From contig CAYWYB010000011.1 of assembly GCA_964462145.1 (NCBI GenBank), positions 1 to 32,254 of the forward strand: a DNA stretch of 32,254 nt, read 5' to 3'. The position numbers were made by a program, and so were the translations under genes. Position 1 is the stretch's first letter. Every line of letters starts with the position of its first letter. Shown piece after piece: positions 15,123 to 23,502 of this stretch. Below the pieces are notes generated by a model, which made no database searches, had not been told where the DNA came from, and was given only the letters and a program-made list of their open reading frames with translations. The DNA comes from GCA-2731375 sp964462145. Lineage in GTDB: Bacteria > Pseudomonadota > Alphaproteobacteria > GCA-2731375.

Positions 15123-15953
15123 CTATATCTTGCCGCCGTCGCAGATCAGAACCTGACCGGTGATGAAGTCCGATTCCGGCAGGCACAAAAGGTATACCGC
15201 GCCGGCGGCTTCCTCGACCCGGCCAGGCCGGCCCAACGAGATGCCTTCATATTTCACCTTGGCCATATCGGCGGGGAAGCCAACCTTGAATTGCCGCCCA
15301 TGCACTTCAATCTCCGCCGGCTGCCCTTCGAATTCCTGGGTCAGGCGGGTTTCGATAAAGCCAAATGCGACTGCGTTGACGTTGACACCATAGCGGCCCC
15401 ATTCCTTGGACAGGGTCTTGGTCATGCCCACCACCGCCATCTTGCCAGCGGAATAGGCCACCTGGGTCGCGGAACCGTCGACGCCGGAGACGGAGGAAAT
15501 ATTCACCACCTTGCGCTGCACCAGCTTGCCTTCGGCAATCTCCCGTTTGGCAGTGGCGCGAAAATGTTCACTGGCCGCGCGCAGAATGCGAAATGGCGCG
15601 GTGGCATGAACATCCAACATGGCCTGCCATTGTTCATCCGTATTGCGCTGGATCGTGGTATTCCAGATATAGCCTGCGTTGTTGACGATGATGTCCAAGC
15701 CGCCCAGGCCGTCCAGAGCGGCATCGACGATGCGCTCGCCGAATTCCGGCGCCGCCACATCGCCATTGCAGGCAATGGCGCGCCCCCCCGCCTGCGCGAT
15801 CAGATCAACGGTTTCCGCCGCCGGTTCGTCATCCAGATCGTTGACCACCACCGCCGCGCCCGCCTTGGCCAGGCGTGTTGCGATGGAGCGGCCAATGCCC
15901 CGGCCCGAGCCGGTGACGATCGCTACCCTGCCCTGCAGATCACCCATCGTCAT
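15123..15953 (-). CDS. Short-chain dehydrogenase/reductase
   Basis: The 276-residue enzyme has the classical SDR plan: TGSGRGIG (14-21), NNAG (91-94), and catalytic S154, Y167 and K171 (AYSAGKMA). Asp39-Asp41 after strand two (VVNDLDDE) suggest NAD rather than NADP, by family rule. Between the catalytic helix and the C-terminus there is a longer substrate loop (EGQPAEIEVHGRQFKVGFP), and an extra segment (TAKREIAEGKLVQRK) precedes the catalytic strand. The substrate is unknown; it is FabG-like in general. The ATG at 15953 overlaps the upstream stop (ATGA); ATG 15947 has slightly better spacing from GGGAGG. Confidence 0.9.
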   Translation of the reverse strand: MTMGDLQGRVAIVTGSGRGIGRSIATRLAKAGAAVVVNDLDDEPAAETVDLIAQAGGRAIACNGDVAAPEFGERIVDAALDGLGGLDIIVNNAGYIWNTTIQRNTDEQWQAMLDVHATAPFRILRAASEHFRATAKREIAEGKLVQRKVVNISSVSGVDGSATQVAYSAGKMAVVGMTKTLSKEWGRYGVNVNAVAFGFIETRLTQEFEGQPAEIEVHGRQFKVGFPADMAKVKYEGISLGRPGRVEEAAGAVYLLCLPESDFITGQVLICDGGKI

Positions 15954-17638
15954 TTTCCTCCCTGCCGGGCCACGGCTGCCTCTCGGATCGCCGTCAATGT
16001 GGTTTTCGAGGTAATCGCCTCCGGATCGGTGCGCAGTTCCAGCACCGCCACCTTGCCGGCGGCCAGCGCCCGGTCAAGCGCGGCGGCGAAATCTTCGCTG
16101 CGCTCGACCGTCTCGCCATGGGCGCCGAATGATTGAGCATAGGCGGCGAAATCGGGATTTTGCAGCTCCGTCGCCACTTCACGGCCCGGATATTCCCGCT
16201 CCTGATGCATCCGGATGGTGCCGAACATGCCGTTGTTGATAACCAGATAGATCGGTTTCAGATCATATTGCAGGGCCGTGGCCAGTTCATTGCCGGCCAT
16301 CAGAAAACCGCCATCGCCAACAAAACTTACCGTGGTGCGCTCCGGGAACACAAGGGCGGCGGCCAGGGCTGCCGGCACGCCGTAGCCCATGGCGCCGTTG
16401 GTCGGCCCAACCTGGCTGGGGTAGGTCGAAAAGGGCAGATAGCGATGCGCCCAGCCGGCGAAGTTGCCGGCATCATTGGCCACCAGGCTGTCCTTGGGCA
16501 GGCGCTCGCGCAGCACGCGTAGGACATCCGCCATGTCCAGATCACCCAGGGTCGGCTCGATCTCCACATAGTCCAGATAGTCCTGGCGCGCCGTGGCCAG
16601 GTCATCAGCCCAGGCGGAACCATCCACCGGCTGCAGCGCCCTGGCGGCGGCGGCGAAGACGGCCATGCCGGCATTGATCGGCAGCTCGGCGCGATAGACC
16701 CGGCCCAACTCCTCGGCGTCCGGGTGGATATGGACCAGGGGCTGTTGCGGCACCGGGATATCCAGCAGGCTATAGCCCTGGGTCGTGGTCTCGCCCAGGC
16801 GCGGGCCGACCGCGATCAACAGATCGGTCTCCTTCAGGCGTTTGATCAAGGGCGGGTTCGATCCGATACCCACTTCGCCAACATAATTATCGTGATGATT
16901 GTCGAAACGGTCCTGGTTACGGAAGGCGCAACAGACGGGCAGGCCATTGGCCTCGGCAAAGGCGGTGATATCCGCCACCGCCATCTTCGTCCAGGTGCCG
17001 CCGCCCAGCATCATGATCGGGCGCTTCGCCGCCGCCAACATGGTCCGAAGCTGCGCCATATCGTCCGGGCCCGGATGGGCTTGCACGCCGCGATAGGCCA
17101 GGGCATCGCCGACACCGGCCAGTTCGACCAGCATATCCTCGGGCAGGGAGAGCACGACCGGGCCGGGGCGTCCGGAGGTCGCCACATGAAAGGCCTGGCT
17201 GACCAGTTCCGGAATGCGGGCGGGATCCTGAATTTCCGCCGACCATTTGCTGACCTGACCAAAAAAACGGCGGAAATCCATTTCCTGAAAAGCCTCCCGC
17301 TCCATCATGGAACGGCCGACCTGGCCTACGAACAGGATCATGGGCGAGCTGTCCTGAAACGCCGTGTGCAGCCCCACCACCGCGTGGCAGGCGCCCGGGC
17401 CGCGGGTGACGAAACAGATGCCCGGCTGACCCGTCAGCTTACCATAGGCCTCCGCCATATTGGCCGCGTTGGCCTCGTGCCGGCAGGTCAAAAGGCGAAT
17501 TTCCGGGGCATCGTGAAGGGCATCCAAGGCCGCCAGATAACTTTCCCCCGGCACGCAAAAGGCGGTGTCGACGCCATGAATTTTCAGTTGATCGACCAGA
17601 ATCTGGCCGCCGGTGCGCATGTTGGAGCTATTTGGCAT
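15950..17638 (-). CDS. Thiamine-diphosphate-dependent enzyme, acetolactate synthase-like
   Basis: The 562-residue protein (ATG 17638; upstream in-frame residues look non-coding) has three ThDP-enzyme domains. The N-terminal Pyr domain includes the catalytic Glu55 (CRHEANAANMAEAYG), then GPGACHAVVGLHTAFQDSSP. The central domain has a Rossmann-like stretch (RPIMMLGGG). The C-terminal PP domain has GDGGFLMAGNELATA and, 28 residues after GDG, NN (YLVINNGMFG), binding Mg-ThDP. It is IlvB-like in sequence, but no small regulatory subunit (IlvH) is adjacent, so a role in branched-chain synthesis is doubtful; a decarboxylase or lyase with an unusual 2-oxo acid is more likely. It is first in the operon with the SDR and methyltransferase. 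Confidence 0.88.
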   Translation of the reverse strand: MPNSSNMRTGGQILVDQLKIHGVDTAFCVPGESYLAALDALHDAPEIRLLTCRHEANAANMAEAYGKLTGQPGICFVTRGPGACHAVVGLHTAFQDSSPMILFVGQVGRSMMEREAFQEMDFRRFFGQVSKWSAEIQDPARIPELVSQAFHVATSGRPGPVVLSLPEDMLVELAGVGDALAYRGVQAHPGPDDMAQLRTMLAAAKRPIMMLGGGTWTKMAVADITAFAEANGLPVCCAFRNQDRFDNHHDNYVGEVGIGSNPPLIKRLKETDLLIAVGPRLGETTTQGYSLLDIPVPQQPLVHIHPDAEELGRVYRAELPINAGMAVFAAAARALQPVDGSAWADDLATARQDYLDYVEIEPTLGDLDMADVLRVLRERLPKDSLVANDAGNFAGWAHRYLPFSTYPSQVGPTNGAMGYGVPAALAAALVFPERTTVSFVGDGGFLMAGNELATALQYDLKPIYLVINNGMFGTIRMHQEREYPGREVATELQNPDFAAYAQSFGAHGETVERSEDFAAALDRALAAGKVAVLELRTDPEAITSKTTLTAIREAAVARQGGK

Positions 17639-17785
17639 TTTGACTGGGTCTCGCAATATGAGGTGGTGAGGTTTCGCAGGGAGCTTTATTGTAGCCCATG
17701 GCCGCGGTCGAAACGAGTGGGGAAACGAGTGCCCAGACGAGCGAACCGGAACAGGCAGGACAACAGTTGAACGAGGTGTGGCGTA

Positions 17786-18682
17786 ATGAGTGAGTTTGTA
17801 CCGATTTACCGGGGCGGCGTGAATGCCTGGGAATGTGATGTCATGGGGCATCTTAACCTGCAATTCTATGCCGCCAAGCTTTCCGAGGGTTTGGGTCATC
17901 TATGGTATGCTCTGGGCCTGGCACCGGATCAGGCGGCACAAATGCGACGCCGGCATGCCTTTAGCCGTTATCTGGGCGAACTGCATGCTGGCGCCGTGCT
18001 GGATATCAGGGCCGCCGTGTTGGCGGTGGATAGCGACAGCATCGACATTCTGGCCGAGATCGTGAATGCGGAGAGCGGCAGGATTTCGGCATCGTTCGAA
18101 TTGCGCTTCGATAATTTCGACCCCACCGCCCAGGCGACCGTACCCTGGTCCGATGAGACGCGCCGCCATATGACGGCGATGATCGCGGAGCGTTCCGACA
18201 ACCCGCGTCCGGCCACCGCCGGCGGTCCGGTACCCGCCTATTCCGGCGCCCTGACGGGACCGTTCGTCTCCTCTCGGGGCACGGTGGATACCTGGAATTG
18301 CAATGCCCGGGGCCAAATGTCATTCCAGCTATATTACGGTATCGCCTCCGACGGCATCGGCACTGTTCGTCATCGCATGGGCATCACCCGCGATATCGCC
18401 AAGCGCGAACAATGGGGCGGGGCGGCACTGGAATACGACGTCCGCTTTCATGCCCCGATCAGCGCCGGCGATATTTACAGCCTGCGCACGGGTTTGCTCA
18501 ATCTGGGCGACAAGACCTTCCGTGTCGGTCATCATTTCCACAACGACAGCAGCGGCGAACTGGCTGCCACATTCGATATTGTCGCCTGCATGTTTGACCT
18601 GAAAGCCCGCCGCGCCATGACCATTCCCGACGCAATCCGGACCCAGGCGGAAGCCCTGATGATCGAATGGCCGCCGGGCTAA
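17786..18682 (+). CDS. Double-hotdog acyl-CoA thioesterase-like protein
   Basis: This 298-residue protein contains two hotdog domains in tandem. The first begins GGVNAWECDVMGHLNLQFY, with the Asp and His of the 4HBT active-site region. The second begins GTVDTWNCNARGQMSFQLYY, where the equivalent residues are Asn and Gln, so only the first half keeps the usual acidic residue. Both halves have the SEGLGHL/SDGIGTV helix that follows. Thioesterases of this type hydrolyse acyl-CoA in the cytosol; the substrate is unknown. The ATG is preceded by GAGG about nine bases away. It is divergent from the ThDP enzyme with 147 bases between, probably a shared promoter region. Confidence 0.82.
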   Translation: MSEFVPIYRGGVNAWECDVMGHLNLQFYAAKLSEGLGHLWYALGLAPDQAAQMRRRHAFSRYLGELHAGAVLDIRAAVLAVDSDSIDILAEIVNAESGRISASFELRFDNFDPTAQATVPWSDETRRHMTAMIAERSDNPRPATAGGPVPAYSGALTGPFVSSRGTVDTWNCNARGQMSFQLYYGIASDGIGTVRHRMGITRDIAKREQWGGAALEYDVRFHAPISAGDIYSLRTGLLNLGDKTFRVGHHFHNDSSGELAATFDIVACMFDLKARRAMTIPDAIRTQAEALMIEWPPG

Positions 18683-18774
18683 TAGCACGGACGGCGCCAA
18701 AGGTCCCCTAGGCACGGGCGCGGCGTCCATGTTAGCGTTTGCTTTAACAGGGACTGTTCGCCGGAGGGTGGAAT

Positions 18775-19629
18775 TTGCGCTTTTGCCGTGCACATAGCCT
18801 CGAAAAGGCATTTGAGTATTTAGGTGAATGGGGCGCGGATGGCTGCCTCCTCGCCGGCGGCACCGACGTGATGGTGCGCCTCAACAACGGCGAGATCGCA
18901 CCGGGGGCCTTGATCCATATCGAAGGCATCGAACCACTGTCCGCGATCACCACGAATGGCCGAACCAGTATCGGCGCGCTTGCTACTCACAGCGGGCTCG
19001 CGGCTGATGCGGCGATTGCGGCCCACCACCCCGCGATGGCCAGCGCCGCCCGTTTGGTGGGCGGCTGGCAGACCCAGGCGGTGGGTACCGTGGGGGGGAA
19101 TATCTGCAACGCCTCACCGGCGGCGGATCTGGCGGCGCCATTGCTGGTTGCCGAGGCCCATGTGACGCTGGCCTCGGCGAGTGGCGAGCGGCGTTTACCC
19201 CTTGATGAATTCTTCATCGACCGCCGCGCAACCGCGCGCCGCGCGGATGAATTACTGACAACCATAGACCTTGAACCACTGCCCGAAGGCAGCGCTGAAG
19301 TCTATCTGAAGCTGGGCCGGCGGGGCGCCATGGACGTGGCCATCGCCGGTCTTGCCGTACGCTTGAGCCTGGGGGAAGACGGCAGCGTTGCCACGGCGCG
19401 GGTCGCTGTGTGTTCTCTGGCCGCCACGCCGCGGCGGGTACCCGAAGCCGAGGCCCTGTTGATCGGCGCGCACCTGGAAGACGACGCCCTAGCAGCCGCC
19501 GGCCAGGCGCTGGCCGGGGCGGTATCGCCGATCGATGACGCGCGCGGCACGGCGTCCTACCGCAGACGCGTATTGCCGGGGCTGCTGGCACGGGCGGCAA
19601 GGCAATGCGGCGAGGAGCTTCGGCAATGA
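18775..19629 (+). CDS. FAD-binding subunit of molybdenum hydroxylase (CoxM/CutM-like)
   Basis: The start is TTG 18775 after GGAGGG; the 284-residue product is normal for the medium subunit of the xanthine dehydrogenase / CO dehydrogenase family. The FAD-binding motifs are LAGGTDVMV (26-34) and TVGGNICNASPAADLAAPLL (about 105-124), and a CODH-flavoprotein C-terminal domain follows (LKLGRRGAMDVAIAG, then a region ending YRRRVLPGLLARA). It passes electrons from the 2Fe-2S subunit to the acceptor. The gene overlaps the next by four bases (ATGA), and the order FAD, 2Fe-2S, Mo follows a common arrangement. The substrate is not evident. Confidence 0.93.
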   Translation: MRFCRAHSLEKAFEYLGEWGADGCLLAGGTDVMVRLNNGEIAPGALIHIEGIEPLSAITTNGRTSIGALATHSGLAADAAIAAHHPAMASAARLVGGWQTQAVGTVGGNICNASPAADLAAPLLVAEAHVTLASASGERRLPLDEFFIDRRATARRADELLTTIDLEPLPEGSAEVYLKLGRRGAMDVAIAGLAVRLSLGEDGSVATARVAVCSLAATPRRVPEAEALLIGAHLEDDALAAAGQALAGAVSPIDDARGTASYRRRVLPGLLARAARQCGEELRQ

Positions 19630-20120
19630 CGGCGGATCAGAAAATTACGGTTCACTGCACCGTCAATGGCGAGGCGCAGGCGCTTGAAGTCGAGCCGGGC
19701 GAGACCTTGCTGCGGACATTGCGGGAGAGGCTGTGGCTGACGGGCACCAAGGAAGGCTGCCTGGAAGGGGAATGCGGTGCCTGCACGGTGCTGGTCGACG
19801 ACCTGCCCGTCGATGCTTGTATCATGGCCACCGGGGCGGTGGACGGCCGAAACATTCGCACCGTGGAAGGATTATCGGATAAACAATCGGACAAGGAGCG
19901 GATGAACCCGCTGCAGCAAGCCTTGCTTGATCATGCGGCGGTACAATGCGGCTTTTGCACTCCAGGCCTCCTGATGACGCTGACCGCGTTGCTTGAACAA
20001 CAACCGTCGCCATCTCCCGAAGAGGTGGAGGCGGCACTGGCCGGCAATCTCTGCCGCTGCACCGGCTATCGGCAAATCATTGATGCCGTGATGACGGTGG
20101 CCGGGGAGCAGCGGCCATGA
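19626..20120 (+). CDS. 2Fe-2S subunit of molybdenum hydroxylase (CoxS/CutS-like)
   Basis: The 164-residue subunit starts at the ATG overlapping the previous stop. Its plant-type ferredoxin cluster ligands are C45, C50, C53 and C65 (GCLEGECGACTVL). The second, C-terminal helical domain holds the other cluster with C108, C111, C143 and C145 (CGFCTPG and CRCTGY). All eight cysteines are present, so both 2Fe-2S centres should form. It conveys electrons between the molybdenum cofactor in the next gene product and FAD in the previous one. The Mo subunit gene overlaps by four bases, giving near-equal translation. Confidence 0.96.
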   Translation: MTADQKITVHCTVNGEAQALEVEPGETLLRTLRERLWLTGTKEGCLEGECGACTVLVDDLPVDACIMATGAVDGRNIRTVEGLSDKQSDKERMNPLQQALLDHAAVQCGFCTPGLLMTLTALLEQQPSPSPEEVEAALAGNLCRCTGYRQIIDAVMTVAGEQRP

Positions 20121-22432
20121 CGGCTGTTGGCCAGAATGTTCAGAGAAGCGACGGCGCGGCCAAGGTGCGCGGCGAAGCGGTCTTCGGCGTCGACCTTGCC
20201 GTAGCCCGGATGCTGCACGCCCGATTACTTCGGGCACCGGTCGCGGCAGGCACGATCCGCCGCATCGATACCACCGCCGCCATGGCCAGCGACGGCGTTC
20301 ACGATGTGATAACCGGGGCCGATGTACGGAACGAGCGCGCCGGCGTCGCCGTCTTTGATAGTCCGTTATTCGCCACGGATTACATCGCCTACGAAGGCGA
20401 ACCAATCGCGGCAGTGGTGGCGGATACACCCGAGCTGGCCGAGGCGGCCATTCGCAAGATCGAGATTGAGATTGACGAAGTAGCGGCGGTGTCGACGCCG
20501 GAACAGGCATTGGCGCCGGGGGCCAGGCTGGTGCATCCATCCTGGGCCGAATTCGGCACCGTCGGCGGCATCGATTTTGGCGCCAATGGTAACATGGTGG
20601 CCGAGATTTTTTCGGACCCCGGTGATGTGGACGCGGCCTTCGAACAGGCTGACCTCGTGGTCGAGGGCAGCTACGCCACACCACGCCAATACCAGGCCTA
20701 CCTGGAGCCCAAAATGGCCTTGGCCACCTATGAGGGCGGACGCTACACGGTCCAAGTCTCGCACCAATACCCTTTCCGGGCGCGTGATCGCCTGGCCCAG
20801 GTTCTCGATGTCCCGAAATCAGCGATCCGTATCGTCGGACACCATATCGGCGGCGGCTTCGGCGCCAAGCTCGACCTTGGTCTTGAGCCCTATGCGGCCG
20901 TGCTGGCACGGCGCACGGGCCGGCCGATCAAAATGGTCAACAAACCGGAGGAAGAGCGCCTGACGGCGCCGTGCCGGGAAAACGCGGTGGTAAAAATCCG
21001 CTCCGCCCTGCGCAACGACGGCACGATCCTGGCCCAGGACGTGGATGTGGTCTTTGATAGCGGCGCCTATGCCAACAATGGCCCCGCCGGCGCCTCCATA
21101 CCGATGTTCATGTATGCTTCGATCTACCGGGTCGGAACGGCGCGGATCCGCTCGCGCATGGCCTATACCAACACGGCGCCAACCGGCGCCTTTCGCGGCG
21201 TCAGCGGGCCCTACCTGGTCTTCGCCGCCGAACGGCACATGGATCAAATCGCCAACGAACTGGGCCGGGACCGTCGGGAATACCGCTTGGCAACACTGGC
21301 CCATGATGGCCACAAGATGCGCAATGGCCAGGCCCTGGAGGAACTCTCGATCCTTCACAAGGCGTTTGACCTGGTCGAGGAACGGGCGCCTTGGGAGCAT
21401 TTGCGGTCCGAGCAGCTCCGGGATGCGGCTGATGCCGGAAATGGCGACAAGCTGCGCGGTGTCGGCATTGCCGCCGCCGTCTGGTTGACCAACCCGCAGC
21501 CGGGCCAGGCAACGGTGAAGCTGAACGAGGACGGCGGCATAATTATCGTCACCGCCGCCACCGACAGCGGCTCCGGCGCCGTGACCACCGGCTTGCGGCA
21601 GATCGCCGCCGAATGTCTGGGTCTCCCGGCTGATCAGGTCGCCGTCACCATGCCCGATACCGATGTCGCCGGCTTCGACGCCGGCTCGCAAGGCAGCCGC
21701 ACCACCCATGTGGCCGGGCGGGCCGTCTACGATGCTACCGTGCAGGTCAGGCAACGGGTTCTTGAAACGGCGGCAACCATGCTGGAAGCGGCCAAGGAGG
21801 ATCTGCTGATCGAGGATGGCGTCGTCCGCGTGGCCGGCGTCCCGGACATGGGCCTTAGCCTGGCCCAGGTCGCCATGGCGGCAAACTTCAGCCAAGGGCC
21901 AATCGTGGCCACCGCCTCCTACACCACGCCGCCGCCGCCACATGATCCATCGCTTACCAAAGGCATGCTGTTTAACACCTGGCCGACGCCGACCTATCAC
22001 CTGCATCTGGCGGAGGTCGAGGTTGATGCGGTTACGGGCCAGGTGTCTGTGGAGCGCTATGTGATCGCCCAGGAAGTCGGCCGGGCAATCAATCCCGACG
22101 CGGTCATGGGACAGGTCATCGGCGGCGTCGCGCAAGGCCTTGGTTACACGCTTTGGGAACGCATGGACATCAAGGACGGCAAATATGTGCAGCGGAATTT
22201 CGAAACGCACGGATTGCCCCTGGCCTGCGACATGCCGAAGATCGAGACCGTTCTGATGGAACATCCCGAACCCGACGGCCCATACGGGGCCAAGGGGGCC
22301 GCCGAGCCGTCGATCGTGCCCGTGGCCGCCGTGATTGCCAATGCGGTGTCCGATGCCATTGGCGCCCCGATCGACAGCATCCCCATCACGCCCGAGGCGG
22401 TGCTTGATGCGCTTGATGCGCTGGACCGATGA
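20117..22432 (+). CDS. Molybdopterin-binding catalytic subunit of xanthine dehydrogenase-family hydroxylase
   Basis: The 771-residue large subunit has the N-terminal 'hammerhead' aldehyde oxidase domain (AAKVRGEAVFGVDL) and the Mo-binding C-terminal domain. Family motifs visible are GGGFGAKLD (about 245), TGAFRGVSGP (about 356), SGSGAVTTG (about 484) and GAKGAAEPS (about 724), whose Glu is the catalytic base. The loop at TGAFRGVSGP lacks the AYxCSFR sequence of form I CO dehydrogenase, so CO oxidation is unlikely; an aldehyde, purine-like or aromatic/N-heterocyclic substrate is more likely, but none can be named. No dedicated maturation genes (CoxD/CoxE/CoxG, MocA/XdhC) are beside it. Confidence 0.93.
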   Translation: MTAVGQNVQRSDGAAKVRGEAVFGVDLAVARMLHARLLRAPVAAGTIRRIDTTAAMASDGVHDVITGADVRNERAGVAVFDSPLFATDYIAYEGEPIAAVVADTPELAEAAIRKIEIEIDEVAAVSTPEQALAPGARLVHPSWAEFGTVGGIDFGANGNMVAEIFSDPGDVDAAFEQADLVVEGSYATPRQYQAYLEPKMALATYEGGRYTVQVSHQYPFRARDRLAQVLDVPKSAIRIVGHHIGGGFGAKLDLGLEPYAAVLARRTGRPIKMVNKPEEERLTAPCRENAVVKIRSALRNDGTILAQDVDVVFDSGAYANNGPAGASIPMFMYASIYRVGTARIRSRMAYTNTAPTGAFRGVSGPYLVFAAERHMDQIANELGRDRREYRLATLAHDGHKMRNGQALEELSILHKAFDLVEERAPWEHLRSEQLRDAADAGNGDKLRGVGIAAAVWLTNPQPGQATVKLNEDGGIIIVTAATDSGSGAVTTGLRQIAAECLGLPADQVAVTMPDTDVAGFDAGSQGSRTTHVAGRAVYDATVQVRQRVLETAATMLEAAKEDLLIEDGVVRVAGVPDMGLSLAQVAMAANFSQGPIVATASYTTPPPPHDPSLTKGMLFNTWPTPTYHLHLAEVEVDAVTGQVSVERYVIAQEVGRAINPDAVMGQVIGGVAQGLGYTLWERMDIKDGKYVQRNFETHGLPLACDMPKIETVLMEHPEPDGPYGAKGAAEPSIVPVAAVIANAVSDAIGAPIDSIPITPEAVLDALDALDR

Positions 22433-22471
22433 GCGGCCCGTATTTTCACCCCTGCAACATGGAGTCCTCGA

Positions 22472-23461
22472 ATGACGGCTGAACACCCCATTGGCCTGGT
22501 TCTTGGCAGCGCCGTCGCGCCCGAGGACGTACCAGGGGCGGCGGCGACGGCGGAGGCCTGCGGTTTTGACGAAATCTGGCTGGCCGAGGATTATTTCTTT
22601 ACCGGCGGTATCGCCGGCGCGTCATTGGTGCTGGGCGCCACGTCGAACATTACCGTGGGCATCGGCGTTGTCTCCGCCGTTGCCCGCCACCCGGCTTTGC
22701 TGGCCATGGAACTTTCGACCCTGGCACGGGTCTACGAAAATCGTCTCATTGCCGGCATCGGCCTTGGGGTTCCGGCCTGGATACGCCAGATGGGCCTGCA
22801 TCCCCGCTCACCGCTCAGCGCACTGCGCGAATGCGTGAGCACCACCAAGTCGCTGTTGCGCGGCGAGACCGTGGACGTTCGCGGCGAGGTTTTTGCGTTT
22901 AACGATGTAAATCTGGTCTATCCGGAGACCGGCACGCCAACGCCGATCCGCATGGGCGTGATCGGCCCGAAGATGCTGCAGCTTTCGGGCGAGGTGGCCG
23001 ATGGCTCGGTGCTGTCGGTATCCGCCGGTCATGACTATGTGCGCTGGGCCAAGGCGCGTATCGAAGAGGGGCGGGCACGGGGCGGTCGTACCGATAAACA
23101 TCCCATTACTGTGTTTGCCATTTATGCGGTGGACGAGGACGGCGCCGCGGCGCGGGCTTCGGCCCGGGCCAAGCTGGCCTTTTACCGGCAAAACGGATCG
23201 AACGGGCTGACGGATGTCTATGGCATTTCCGATCAGATGAACGCCCTGGTAAAACAAGGCGGCTACGAAGCGATCTTGCAGGGAATGCCCGAGCAATGGG
23301 TCGAGGATCTGACGATCGCCGGCACGCCGGAGGAATGCGCCGCCAAGATCTCGGCCTTTTATGCCGCCGGCGCGGATTCAGTTGCCTTGTTCCCGGTGGC
23401 CACGGACCGCACCGAGGAAATCATCCGCCTGACCGCCGATCAGGTACTGCCCAGGCTGTGA
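22472..23461 (+). CDS. LLM-class (luciferase-like) flavin/F420 oxidoreductase
   Basis: This 329-residue TIM-barrel protein has the LLM signature: IGLVLGSAVAPEDV at the first strand, FDEIWLAEDYFF, a VGIGVVSAVARHPALLAMEL segment, GRLIAGIGLG-like NRLIAGIGLGVPAWI and a C-terminal TPEECAAKISAFYAAGAD. Members reduce or oxygenate with FMN or F420; methylene-tetrahydromethanopterin reductase-like and monooxygenase-like members are both known and cannot be separated here. It begins 39 bases after the Mo subunit, GGAG upstream, and is probably part of the same operon, so it may act on the same compound. Confidence 0.88.
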   Translation: MTAEHPIGLVLGSAVAPEDVPGAAATAEACGFDEIWLAEDYFFTGGIAGASLVLGATSNITVGIGVVSAVARHPALLAMELSTLARVYENRLIAGIGLGVPAWIRQMGLHPRSPLSALRECVSTTKSLLRGETVDVRGEVFAFNDVNLVYPETGTPTPIRMGVIGPKMLQLSGEVADGSVLSVSAGHDYVRWAKARIEEGRARGGRTDKHPITVFAIYAVDEDGAAARASARAKLAFYRQNGSNGLTDVYGISDQMNALVKQGGYEAILQGMPEQWVEDLTIAGTPEECAAKISAFYAAGADSVALFPVATDRTEEIIRLTADQVLPRL

Positions 23462-23474
23462 TCGCCGCATTGCG

Positions 23475-23502
23475 ATAGCAAGGCAATTCCAGGCCCTGCT
23501 AT
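23475..23502. terminator. Possible bidirectional stem-loop between convergent genes
   Basis: ATAGCAAGG (23475-23483) and CCCTGCTAT (23494-23502) can pair with one mismatch across a ten-base loop. It lies at the junction of the plus-strand LLM gene and the minus-strand pentapeptide-repeat gene, overlapping the stop of the latter. There is no T-run, so an intrinsic terminator is only a possibility. Confidence 0.25.

Noticed and set aside
15950..17638. Branched-chain acetolactate synthase IlvB
   Set aside because: No adjacent ilvH/ilvC, and the operon partners do not fit valine/isoleucine synthesis; kept as a general ThDP enzyme.
15114..17770. Long plus-strand frames at 15114-16136 and 16724-17770
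   Set aside because: Antisense shadows of the SDR and ThDP-enzyme genes, His/Gly/Gln-rich without a domain or a good ribosome site.
21170..21215. Form I CO dehydrogenase (CoxL)
   Set aside because: The loop reads TGAFRGVSGP and lacks the AYxCSFR motif required for CO oxidation.
20819..22486. Long open frame (555 codons) antisense to the Mo subunit
   Set aside because: It lies wholly opposite a well-identified gene, with composition explained by GC-rich third positions of that gene; no recognisable domain.
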